Shown here piece after piece: positions 11,973-22,699 of a stretch of 64,000 nt of DNA (position 1 is its first letter; each line of letters opens with the position of its first letter). The position numbers and the translations under genes were made by a program. The notes under the pieces are model-generated. The model was not told the DNA's origin, searched no databases, and saw nothing but the letters and a program-made list of their open reading frames with translations. Origin of the DNA: Welwitschia mirabilis (Eukaryota; Gnetophyta; Gnetopsida; Welwitschiales); assembly GCA_051453625.1 (NCBI GenBank), contig JBOZIK010000001.1, forward strand, positions 10,083,351 through 10,147,350, read 5' to 3'.

Positions 11973-13322
11973 TGTGTTGACATGCTAGAATTAACATTTT
12001 AAGCAAGTATAATTAATTAATTTAGAATAGGGAAATACATTTAATTAATCTATTTATCATAAAATGATGTCTTTTACCCTTTTTATCAAATTTGCATAAA
12101 TATATGGACTTTTCCCTAATGTTAGTGGCATTGTTTCTAACTTCTAAAAAAATATGCAAAATCTTAAAGAACTTTAGAAGTTAATCCAAAGTAAACCTCA
12201 AGCTTCAATGACACATGATGAAAGTATAAATCAACATGTTGTAGCAACATGTGGCACAAGAAGGATAATCACAAGAAAGATACATGACATGACATCCATT
12301 GGCAGCATCATTAGTAGTTAAAGGAAATGTTATTACCATGTTTGCTTAAAGAGACAAAGAATATTTCCTTATGGCTATATGCCAAACATATTTGTAACTC
12401 ATTCCTTATGTAACCACCCTTAAGTAACCCCTTATGTAATCACCCTCTAATACAAGCCTGACCTAGACTCTAACCCGTTCCTCATCTATAAAAGGATCTT
12501 GGGTGCCTATTGTAATAAATATTTTTAGTTGGCTTAACATGGAAAATACTTAGAGGCTAGAACATCATGGTCCTATTTGATACTCTTACTTGGGGGCAGA
12601 ATGATTCAAGGCTAGTTGAGAAGTCTTTCTTCTTTACCATTCTCCAATGATGAAATATATATCTCTTACAATTTTAATATGAGAATTGGTTTAAACCTAT
12701 TCATTGTTATTACACATTTCAATTAGCATTAGCAATATTTAGGTAGAACTAATTCTTTAGTAGGTATAACTAATTCTTTAGTAGGCTTTATTCTTTTATT
12801 GATGCATATCAGTAGGTATTACCAATCTTTAAGTGAAACTTACCTAATTATCAAGTTATTTTAAATTGTGTAGTTATTTAAGGTTACTTTTATGAGTTTT
12901 TAGTTCTTGTTATTTAATGGATCTTATATACTTCAGTGCATACTTTTTGTGCTTATAAAGGGCTATGAAGTATTAAGAGGACTAGATAACTCGTCAACAC
13001 TCATGTGGTAGATGAGATTATGCCTTCAAGCTAAACCTTAATGACTTGTTAATTTAGTTTATATTTAAAAATACAAGAATCATTGGAGCAAAAATGGATA
13101 GTTGTGAAAATCAATGAGACCCTTAGTGCATTTTTATTCCCTTGTGTTGTCAATCAAAGATCACTTTTATTTGAAACATTGTTTTTTGTTTTGTTTTATT
13201 TTTTATTGTAAGTTATAATAATCATGTTTCTCTTATAAAAATTACCACATATATCCTTGTGGAAGAATGATTCTGAGTGTAAACTTAAATAAATCTAGAT
13301 TATTACAAAGCTACGATTAACA
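11973..13322 (+). repeat. 3' LTR of the LARD-like element
   Basis: Starts TGTGTTGACATG and aligns with 4665-6576. A 21-bp unit starting AACTAATTCTTTAGTAGG is tandemly duplicated at 12747-12786 in this copy only. The end is placed at an ACA before the point where similarity stops, with an uncertainty of a few bases. Confidence 0.8.
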
Positions 13323-14956
13323 TCGCAATTATTTTTTCCCTCATATGCCACAAATAATGCTCAAAGCTAAAAATACTAGAGAACCTACGTTACAAATAAA
13401 TTTCTTACTTTTGTAAATGTGTTATAGTTGGTTTCATATTACTTATATTTATATATTATTTAATTATTATTTCCTCTATGCTTTTTTAATGTGTTATTTA
13501 CCTTAAATAAATTTATTTTAATAATAGATGCTTACTATGTAATATTAAATGAAGATATATCAATTTTGTTATACATAGTATAATAATAGTATGATTTTTA
13601 TTATTTATAAATGTGATCTTGTTTTGCATAATGTAATAATATTATGAGCTTTGGTATTTAATATTTTTCAAATAACTAATACATAATTAACAAAGTAATA
13701 AATAAATAAAATTCGAAGAACAGAAAGATAAATCAAGAAAAATAATGTGTAAAGATGTGAGCCTAAAATAATTAGTAAATAATTATTATCTTTTAATTAG
13801 TAAATAAAATTAGTAAAAATTAATTAATGTGTAATTAATAGTTAATTAATATTAATTATGTGATTAGTATATGATATAAAAATTAAAATACACATGAGTG
13901 ACATAATAAATCTTATGGAAAAATCTCTGATTAAAAAAGCACATGAAAATGGTCAAAGTCGTATGACATGAAAAAAGATGATAAAGCTTCAACATGAATG
14001 GGTAACAAGAGGAAAACAAAAGGTTACATAAGAAAGAAAGGCATAAAGAAATATTCATTAAAAATGATAAAGCATACTAAAGATTTTATCTCCTAAGGTT
14101 TTGAATAAAGGGAAAAATCAATTTTAAAAATAAGAATATCATGCTTTAAGCCTTCACAAAAATAAATGTGTACTTAGCATAATAATTGAACTCAGGAAAA
14201 GAAAATCAAGTTTAAATAGTTCAAATTAAAGCATANNNNNNNNNNAGAAATCTTTTAGATTAAATTATATATATAGTTGAAGTACACAAGAATTAAACTA
14301 ATAGGCACTTAACATGAATTCATATGAAAATATTAACACTATCTTATTAAACTCACTTTACATGATAAAACAACTATTTTTCTTAGGTAGCATACAAATA
14401 ATTAAAACATGTGACTTATGATTATCATGAAGAACTACATGTGTAAAAGCATAATTTCATGAGATGTGAAAAGGACAATATAATAAAATAGAAATAAATA
14501 ATCTTTTATTAATATTAACTATAATTCTATGGATCATTTATAACTCCAAATAAGTAATAGAGTTTAAGTAGTCAAATCTACTAAAGTTATTTTTATACAA
14601 AAATAGTTTTCCTTAAAAAGTTCATTGCTTGAAATCATATAATATGGCTACAAATAAGTAATTTATACATCTCATTTTATTTTGTAAAAAATGTACAACT
14701 TAAAATCAAAATATAGCACTTCTAAAAGAAGTTTCTTCAAATCCACATAGCAAACCATTTAACTTAATAAGATTTTTACTAAATTCTAATAAATTTAACT
14801 TGAAATATAACTCAACTTATCATGAAATGATTTATAAAATTAATAGAATATCCAAATTATGTTTCAAATTAACAAGTAATTAAATGTTTATTAAATTAAA
14901 GTAATACTTACTTAATTTTAAACTATTTTAACCAAAAAAAATAAAAGATGATGAGA

Positions 14957-14972
14957 GGGGGCGGGGGAAGGG
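14957..14972 (+). other. Isolated G-run cluster (three runs of 5, 5 and 3 G)
   Basis: GGGGGCGGGGGAAGGG sits in DNA otherwise almost free of G runs. Three runs are present, one short of a standard four-run quadruplex, although the two 5-G runs could contribute more than one tract. Confidence 0.6.
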
Positions 14973-16633
14973 TTTTAAGAATGGACCTAGAAATTTTTAG
15001 AACCTTAAGAATACTTAAAATATGTCCTAAAATAATTTTCTAGAATTAAACATTTAAGATCTAGTACAATTAATTAATATCAAAAGGAGTATATCATCTA
15101 GATAAAATCTACAAAAATTACAGTCAATCTTTATTTAATCAAGAATATTAAGCAAATTTGAAAACTTTAGAAAAAATGAATTTCATATGTTGAAACTACT
15201 TAAAACTAATATAAGATGAGATGTTAATTTTCTAAAAACACATTAATAATTATAACAAATTCTTTATGCAAAAACAAAAAAAAAGAGAATAAACATTTCG
15301 CAATTCAAAACAATTTCCACATAAAATTGTAACTTTGACTATATATGGTCAAAAAAGGGGTTTTAGAGGCTAAATTTGAGTTCTAACTCATTAAGAATGC
15401 TAGTTTATGAATTATAAGAGAGAGACACTGATAAACATTTAAAACCAATGGAGTTGTTAAAAAATGGTTATGGTCAAAAGAAGCACTAAATTTACTAGTC
15501 TACTTTAATTTAGAGAAAAGGAGAAATAAGAAAGAAGAATCAATGTAAAAATGGATAATTGATTTTGAAAATAACTAAGTAACATATTTACAAGCCAAAC
15601 TACTACTATTAGAAGGGAGAAAGTATAAATTCATCATCATTTTCTTAGGAGGAAAAGTGAAATGGTGATAAAATGAACTAGAAGAAATGAGAAGAATGAA
15701 GGAAAGAAAAAAGAAAAGGAACAAAAAACATGATTTTTTTGACAAGTGATCAATAATTAATGCCTATAGTATGCTATGAGAGATACTAAATTCACAACAA
15801 TTTAATTATCACTAACTATGTAACATACTATAAGAAGTCTAAGATAATTAAAATAAAGCATGATAAAAATAAATAAATTAAGTAAAAAAAAGCATAGAAA
15901 TATAATAAAAAGTAAACTTGAGAAATTTTAAATAAAACCACATAGTCTTCAATTCAAATTCTTACCAAATTTAACTCTTTATTCTTGTCCTACATCATCC
16001 ATTCATATGAACTTCACCACCCCTACGATGCCCTTTGGATGGATGAAAACTATAGAAAAGGTACTAGAAAATGGAATATGAGATGATGTAGAATGCTAAA
16101 AATGCATTTGTATGATAGAAAATGAGAATACTAAAGAATGTAGAAGGATTTCAAAGCTGATATAGGGTGAAGATAAACTTGAAAATGAAGAAATAATAGA
16201 GAAATATGGTAGAAATATCCTTACAATGATTTAAAATGACCTAAATTTAAATTGAAATCCCAAAATGCCATAAATTTGATATAGTACTGTTAGTATCAAA
16301 TTTTAAACATTGAGGAGCATCTTTATAGTTATACTTTGGTTGGTTTTAAGCTAAGGAGTTTTTGTAACCATTGAATTTTTGCATGTGCTTTATTCTTGAC
16401 TAGGCATAACTATTACATAATGCTACAACATCATTTTACTCATCAAATTAATGCTACAACATCATAGGTAGTTTGAAAAATAACTACCCAAACTTTTAAA
16501 AATAAATTTACTCAATTTTATATCTTATAATTTATATTACATGAAAACATCAAATTTAACTTAGAAATAACTAGAAATGCACAAATTATAGCTCCTAGAA
16601 TGCAAATTTCCAAGGTACTAATAATCTAAAAGG

Positions 16634-16645
16634 CTCTAATATCAT
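16634..16645 (-). promoter_or_regulatory. Possible decayed tRNA-iMet PBS, minus strand
   Basis: The minus strand reads TGATATTAGAGC against TGGTATCAGAGC, two transitions. If real, an LTR should end just to its right. I could not find a paired LTR, so this may be chance. Confidence 0.25.
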
Positions 16646-17504
16646 CCAATGCCATGTTTCCAATGTTAAATAAGTTAAAATCATCACATTAATAAGAAAA
16701 TGAGATATGATAATGGAAAAAGAACTATGAATAATTTGTAGAGATGATAAGTTGGAAAAGTCTTACATGCTCCACATTTTCACCATAAATATTCACCTCC
16801 TAATACAAATCATTATAAATAGCTTAAAATTGAATCATAATTCATCATTTTGAGCTCATTAAATGTCTGATATTCTTATGATCCAAAAATTACAAAGATA
16901 CCTCTAAGTGAAATATTATAATTTGAAAAGTAATATTAAATTATGACTATTAACATATTATTTTATCAAAAATCTAGGATTCATCAAACTTCATTATTTT
17001 TCAAGTTTCATCTAATAATTTTAAATATTTTTAAACTTCCATGAAAAAGTATAAGAGGGATGAAATTCATATCTTTATAAAAGATATAATATTATTAAAC
17101 TTTCATTAATAGTAGAAGTTTTAAGGGTTAAACTATTATTTCTTTCCAAATCATATAAATTCTTTCTCATAGATGACATCCTTAGAATTTATGACGTGGA
17201 ATATCAAAGAAGAAGATGTTAGCTAATCTTCAATTCCCAGACTTCTATGAATGTGAAGACTAACAATAAAAAAGAAATTTCTTAAATGAATGAAGAAAAT
17301 TTATCTTCTAAAGATGAAGATGAAATTTTATGAATGCTTTAACATAAATGAATCAAGTAAAAAATGAATCCTAGAAATTACTAATAAGCTAGAACTAATT
17401 ATCAAAAAAGCGATACTAAATCATTTTGCATTAAAAATTTTGGATCTAAACCAAAAGTTTTAAAATAAGGCTTAAAAGAAGCCTCATCCTCCTTTCATAA
17501 AATT

Positions 17505-19857
17505 AAGATTTTCACTTGTAATGTGAGGGGCTTGAATAATCCATCACTCTAATAGTAACTACCAACTCGATATCATGTGTTTGTAAGAAATCATAATGGA
17601 TGAAGCTAATAACTTTCAAAATATTAGAGGACTATTTTATACCTTTGATTTTGTTATTCAAGGATCCTCTAGTTGTCCAGGTGATACGTGCATACTTTAC
17701 AAATAAAAAATAGATACAACATTAATTAAGTTCATAAAGAAATTTTGGTAATTAACATTATAGAATACCAACACTAGATTATGTTAATTTTTGGATAGAA
17801 TGTTATCCATTTTTAAATCCTTATAACATATTATTTCTTCTTCTTCTTCTTTTCTGCCCTCATAAACCTATTTTCTAATGAAGAATATAGTTAAGACTTG
17901 TAGTGGAATAGATGCACAAAAGCTATGATTGCTACCATTTAAGAAATAGATGTAATTTATTTATTCATTTAAAATTATAAGTATACTTGGAACAATAATA
18001 TGCCTTAAGAAAATACAATTTCTTGTGAATTAGATAATTTTAGGTATGGTATGAAATGGTTTGATCATCATATTTCTCCAATTAAAAAGATACCAAAAAA
18101 CTAGTTATATAATTAGGCCCTTTTCTCAAAATAGGATTTAAACATAGTACTTCAAGAAAATTACATTAGAAATCTAATTAAATCTAAGTATTATAAATTA
18201 ATAGGATTTTCTATTATTCATGACACCAACATTTGGAAGGTTATGTACGATACAATATACGTTATAAGATTTAATTAAATTAACAAAATATTATATTCAT
18301 TTAAAGATAAAAAGAGTTATTAATAAATTGAATAAATTCAAGATGAAATTACTAGTTAGGATAAAACTAATGAATTCAAGATAATAAACTAGAGTTAATT
18401 AGAAATAGCGTTATATTTAATAGTAATAAAACATTTATTTACTAGCTAGAGAAAAATTTAACTAGACCAAATTTAAGATGACAACTTTATGTCCATGATT
18501 TTATCGGGAATTACTTTGACAAAGTTAGAGGTATTTATACTAGTGATGGGAAGAGGATTCCAAATTAGGAAGAAATACAAAACTTGTCTTAAAATTTTTA
18601 CTGATTTATCTTAGATTAAAAAAAGATATTCTAACTTAAACCTTAAAACGTAGATTTATAGAAGTAGTAAGACAGAAACTCTAGCTAGATCATTTAAACA
18701 TTCTAAATATGAGATCTTATTAACAGGATATTTATATAAGTTGTTTTGTCTTTTTAAGCAATAATTTTACTAGTCTTAATGGCCTTACAAAAGAGTTTTC
18801 CAAGCACTACTAAGATTTAGTATGAGAATACACATTTACTATGGTACATGAATTTTTGAGGAATGGTAAAATTGTTTTAGCTTTTATTATGATGCTAATA
18901 TCTATAATTTTTAACTTATTATTTTATATAAAAATTTACAAAATTCTGTCTATATTTTTATCTTTAAATATTAAACCCTTAATCCCACATTTAATCTCTC
19001 TAGAATAAGCTAATTTTATGTAAGGCATATTAATTGTCTATTAAATCCTCCTTGTTTAAGATATAGTCCATTCTATTTATTATTTTAAAAAAATATAAGT
19101 GTGGCTCTAAATCTTAATATAAGTAAGGTCTTTAATAGAACATACTAGACTATCTCATAACTATTTTGAGAGTGTTCAATTTCCCTTCTTATTAGGTTAC
19201 TAAGTTGTAATCATTCTTACAAATTAATAGCTTTAATATAGAGTGTTTTGTCTTATTTAATGGACTATTTTAAGGTGACTTTGTCTCTTATTATTTATTT
19301 ATTTTTTCCATGTAAGGAATATTATTTTTTTAAGAAACTAAATTAAAAAGAATACTTAATAAGAATTCAACTAGTTATAGTTGTGAATTTTTCATCTATC
19401 TCCATTTTATACATGACATTTTTTCCCCTTCCTTTAAGAATTACAAATTCTAAGTATAAATTAAAAAAAAAATTGACAGATTTAGCTCAACATTTATAAT
19501 TTATATAAATTTAAAAAAATTAGACTCTATAATTTTAATGTTTTCAACAAGAAAAAAGAATATTTTTGTTAAATACTTAAATGTTTCAAATAAAATTTAT
19601 CAACTAAATTTTTTGGTTTTTCCTATTTCTACTCAAGAAGGAATAAATATTATTAAAAATATATCATTACAAATATTGATTAATGATTTTTAGGATGAAT
19701 CAAAACTTCTATCTTAAGCAAGGTAATTATAGATAGTTCAAATATGCATAGAAAGTTTATCTTTTTATCTTATGTCATGCCTTAAAGCACTAATATTTAC
19801 TATTAACTAAATTTAACAAGTGGCTAAAAAAACTTTTATGGCTTTCTTTTGGTGATT
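17505..19857 (+). pseudogene. L1-type LINE ORF2, part 1 (endonuclease and reverse transcriptase), decayed
   Basis: The plus strand shows the L1 ORF2 domain order. The endonuclease start KIFTCNVRGLNN (17505-17540) corresponds to the WNxRGL motif with W changed to C. It is followed by an endonuclease core with SSSCPGDTCILY near 17670. The RT follows: NGLTKEFSKHY near 18780 (family DGFTxEFYK), EFLRNGK (xFFxxG), SIFLSLNIKPLIPHLISLE near 18950-19000 (VLANRLKPVLPxLIS), FVLFNGLF...GDFVSYYLFIFSM near 19240-19310 (the INGxPxG...GDPLSPYLF motif), HDIFFPF near 19420 (equivalent of FADD), and an SKLLS...SNMHRKFIFLSYVMP block near 19700-19780. Stops and frameshifts are frequent and the catalytic FADD is lost. 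The frame breaks off at 19857, at the target duplication of an inserted copia element, and resumes at 22134. Confidence 0.8.
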
Positions 19858-19862
19858 ATTAT
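19858..19862 (+). repeat. Target-site duplication, left copy (ATTAT)
   Basis: It directly precedes the TG of the left LTR at 19863. The identical ATTAT follows the right LTR at 22134-22138. Confidence 0.8.
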
Positions 19863-20087
19863 TGGAAATTTTCTATTTTTGTATTTTTTATCTCACATAT
19901 CCCTTTATTTTATACATATATCAATCCTATCTTTAGTTTGCTTTCTTTATTTACTTGATTTCCTCCATTGAATCTTTACTAAATCTTCTACAGAAATATT
20001 CAAATGTATTAATTAACTAGTTTGTATATCAATGTAATGTAGAGTATCTTATAAGATTTTTGTTTGCAGCCTATCATTAGTATTTCA
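19863..20087 (+). repeat. Left LTR of the gag-only copia element
   Basis: Begins TGGAAATTTTC and ends TATTTCA. It aligns with the right LTR through the shared stretch 'ctttagtttgctttcttta' and 'atattcaaatgt'. Relative to the right copy it lacks about 50 bp near its start and has about 40 extra bases near its end. Confidence 0.75.
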
Positions 20088-20089
20088 AG

Positions 20090-20101
20090 TGGTATCAAAT
20101 C
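20090..20101 (+). promoter_or_regulatory. Primer binding site, tRNA-iMet type, degenerate
   Basis: TGGTATCAAATC lies two bases after the left LTR. The standard plant copia PBS is TGGTATCAGAGC. Confidence 0.65.
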
Positions 20102-20989
20102 CACCTATGCTCTTGGTTTAATAATCAAACATAAAAATGATCTAAGAAAATTTCAACATCAAAGATCTACATGTCACAAAGAAATATGTAATAGTTTGAT
20201 TTTCTTGGTTATGAATCATTCTTTTTAGATTCTATTTGTTAAGTCTAACTCTTATATTCTCTTCTTTATCCAATCTTATTCTCATCTCTTCTTTAGTAAG
20301 CTTCTTTATAATGGCATAACCACTGCACTAGTCTACTATACTTTTCATTCCAACATTATTCACATGTCTTTTTCTTTATTACTATAGACCTCAACCATAA
20401 CCCTAACACTATGAAGTAGTAAAAGGCATGCCTCATTAATATCATGAAGAAGTAAAAGTCAGCCATAAAAATTTAATTTAGCATTTATGTCACTAGGTTT
20501 GGCACCATTTATGGTTAAATTTATCATGCTAAGGATATTATATCTAGGAATGATCTTAGAAATAGATAATTCTTATCTAAGAAATTTGCAATACTATCTC
20601 TAGCTTTATTAAAAAAATCATATTTTAATTAATTTATGGTCATCATTTAAAGAATTATTAGATAAGTAGCATATATGTAGTAGTGGCTAATGTTGTTGGT
20701 GAGTTTTTAGTAGACACAAATAATCATCATAAGGAGATTGCTAAATGTGCTCATGTCTCTTCTTCATTTTTTTAACCTTTGCAGCCTCATGGACATATGC
20801 CACTTTGTGGACATGGGTTAATTTTAAGAAAGTTATTTATGTACCTCTTATTATATGCCTAATAATTTTTCTTATTGTAAAATTCATAGAATTTTATATG
20901 AGAAAAGTCATTTTGTGTGATTTTTATTAATAGCAACTAAAAATATTAGGAGTTTTAAGAGCTTGAAATGTTTTAAGTGTTAATTTACC

Positions 20990-21770
20990 ATGAACAAAAT
21001 GGAAAAACTTGGTAAGCTTAAGTTTAAAGGTAATGATTTTCTTACCTAACAAGTAAAAGTAGGGTTAATTTTTATGAGAGAAATTATATGGGGCTATGTT
21101 GATGGCTCTCTTCTAAAATCCACAAATGCAAATGCAAAGGCAAAGTTGAAGTAGTAATAAATAGTGTAGTATTTTCTATTGGGATTGCTTTAATAGATTA
21201 CTACCTACATCTAGTCAAATAAAACTCTAAATCTAGAGAGGTATGAAACTCTTTGAATTCATTATTGGTTTTCAAATACTTACTGCTGCACTTTTTTAAA
21301 ACAAGAATTACTTAGATTAAATTTTGATAAAAGAAGTAATGCTGTAGTCCATGTCAAAAAGTTTAATTCAATAAGAGCATGGTTAGATAGCATAAATGAA
21401 TGAATTATTGAAAGTGATGTAAAGTTTGTACTTTTAAATAGCATGTCATCTTCATCATCAAGTGTGATTTTTACTTTAAAAAATATAAATGCAAGCCTTA
21501 AAAAAATAATTTCAACATTTTTTGGAAATGTTTAAAAGTTATAAAAATATTTAAATTGGGGAGCTTTAATTTATAGCAAAAATTCAAAAGACAAGTTTCA
21601 ACCCAATTCAAGAAAAAATAAAGAAAGGACATGCTATTATTATCAAAAGTTTGAACATATTTGGATAAATTGTAGGGCAAGCATCAAAGATATTTTTGAT
21701 AGTAAGGAAAGGGTAAAAATTCTTAGTATCTTTTTAAGATGAAAACGAAGATACATATAATATAAAATAA
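20990..21770 (+). pseudogene. Ty1/copia gag with zinc knuckle, decayed
   Basis: The frame opens with a MEKLGKLKFKGNDFLT-like start near 21000, corresponding to the copia 'F.KLNGxNYxxW' opening. WGYVDGSLLKS follows near 21090, a hallmark of copia gag. After a frameshifted middle, RNKERTCYYYQKFEHIWINC appears near 21620-21680, with its first residues shifted from a neighbouring frame. That is a CCHC zinc knuckle (CX2CX4HX4C) with the second Cys mutated to Tyr (TGT to TAT) and His and final Cys kept. Stops show it is non-functional. The open frame at 20745-20930 upstream shows no similarity I recognise. Confidence 0.75.
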
Positions 21771-21891
21771 GAGAAAGTATATCTGATTTAGATCTCTTGG
21801 GTTGTTAATACTTAAAACAATTACTTAAGAATTAATGCTTAGGCATAAGATGTACCTTCTTTTATCTAGGAAGTTACTTGGGAGATATGCA

Positions 21892-22133
21892 TGGAATTTT
21901 CATCATTAATCTTGAAAGGAATATTTTATTTTCATTTTTATTATAATAATACTAATACAAAAGGTAACACCCCTTATGCATCACATATATCCCTTTATTT
22001 TCTATGCACATCACTATCTTTAGTTTGCTTTCTTTATTCCCTTGCTTTTCTCCCTTAAATCATCATTAAATCTTCTACAAAAATATTCAAATGTGAAATT
22101 TAAGCACTTTATATCTCAACACAATGTATTTCA
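21892..22133 (+). repeat. Right LTR of the gag-only copia element
   Basis: Begins TGGAATTTTCATC immediately after a purine-rich 'gggagatatgca' that may be the PPT. Ends TATTTCA. Followed by ATTAT, the second copy of the target duplication. Confidence 0.75.
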
Positions 22134-22690
22134 ATTATTAATTTAAAAATTCATATACTCCATAGAATAATTCTATTAAGACAAGGCATGACAAGGTTGG
22201 TTTATTAAGTGATTTCTTTACTTCTGTATTGTCTTAATGGGAAAATCATTATGGCAACTTCGCTCTTAAAAAAAACATGGTTAGTGGTTATGAAGCATAA
22301 ATACTTATATGGTGAAATGATATTTCAAATATTTTTGTATATAATTTAAACCTCTTCTATTTAGCATGGATTTTTAAAAAAATTAAAGATTAGTCTTTCT
22401 AGATATTTAAGAAATTTAATGATTAATTTTATGAAAATATGATAATTATTTTATCTTAACTAGTTATTAAATGATTCATCAAAACACCATTAACTTTCAA
22501 AAATGACAAACTTACATTAAGATTAAACTTATTTATTTTAAGGTTACTTAAATATAATTTATTTACTAAGGATTTTCTTAAGTAGAAAGAGATTCTAATG
22601 CATCAAGAATGTCTATTTTTCTTAGACTTCAAGACAATAAACCATATTTTCATATAATTAAAATTGATTTAATTAATCTTTAAATGTTTC
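22134..22690 (+). pseudogene. L1-type LINE ORF2, part 2 (C-terminal region with zf-RVT)
   Basis: Downstream of the copia insertion the L1 frame resumes. SLLKKTWLVVMKHKYLYG near 22260-22310 matches the plant L1 'ALLAKxxWRLL...VLKxKYF' segment. The zinc-binding C-terminus appears at about 22560-22655: TKDFLK, then ECLFFLDFKTINHIF, corresponding to CxxCxxxxETxxHLFF with one Cys changed to Phe. The linear order on both sides of the insertion shows one L1 copy was split. Confidence 0.7.
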
Positions 22691-22699
22691 CTCTTTGTC

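Larger units (their letters stand above)
4665..13322 (+). mobile_element. Non-autonomous gypsy-type LTR retrotransposon (LARD-like, PF20167 ORF)
   Basis: Two direct LTR copies (4665-6576 and 11973-13322) bracket about 5.4 kb. Both start TGTRTTGACATG. A PBS follows the left copy and a purine-rich tract precedes the right one, so the element reads on the plus strand. The interior carries a decayed ORF of unknown family and a PF20167-like ORF, but no protease, RT, RNase H or integrase that I can find, so it would have depended on a partner. The PBS type (tRNA-Asp) and TTTGG-type PPT are those of Athila/Tat-like elements. The 5-bp flanks (TTACA left, TCGCA right) do not match, so the outer end is uncertain by a few bases or the duplication has decayed. 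Confidence 0.8.
13323..17400. other. AT-rich region, no gene recognised
   Basis: About 4 kb with no supported coding frame. It holds an extremely AT-rich patch at 13780-13870, a 10-N gap at 14236-14245, a G-rich run at 14957-14972 and a possible decayed minus-strand PBS at 16634-16645. The last 400 bases may be the ORF1 end or leader of the L1 element that follows, but I see no ORF1 motif. Confidence 0.5.
19863..22133 (+). mobile_element. Small gag-only Ty1/copia element (TR-GAG-like) nested in the L1
   Basis: A 2,271-bp unit with short LTRs (19863-20087 and 21892-22133), a PBS just inside the left LTR, and one recognisable protein region, a copia gag. No integrase or RT lies between gag and the right LTR, so it is an internally deleted or terminal-repeat-gag type element that would move in trans. 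A perfect ATTAT duplication flanks it, and an L1 ORF2 reads up to one side and on from the other, so the insertion is younger than the L1. Confidence 0.8.
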
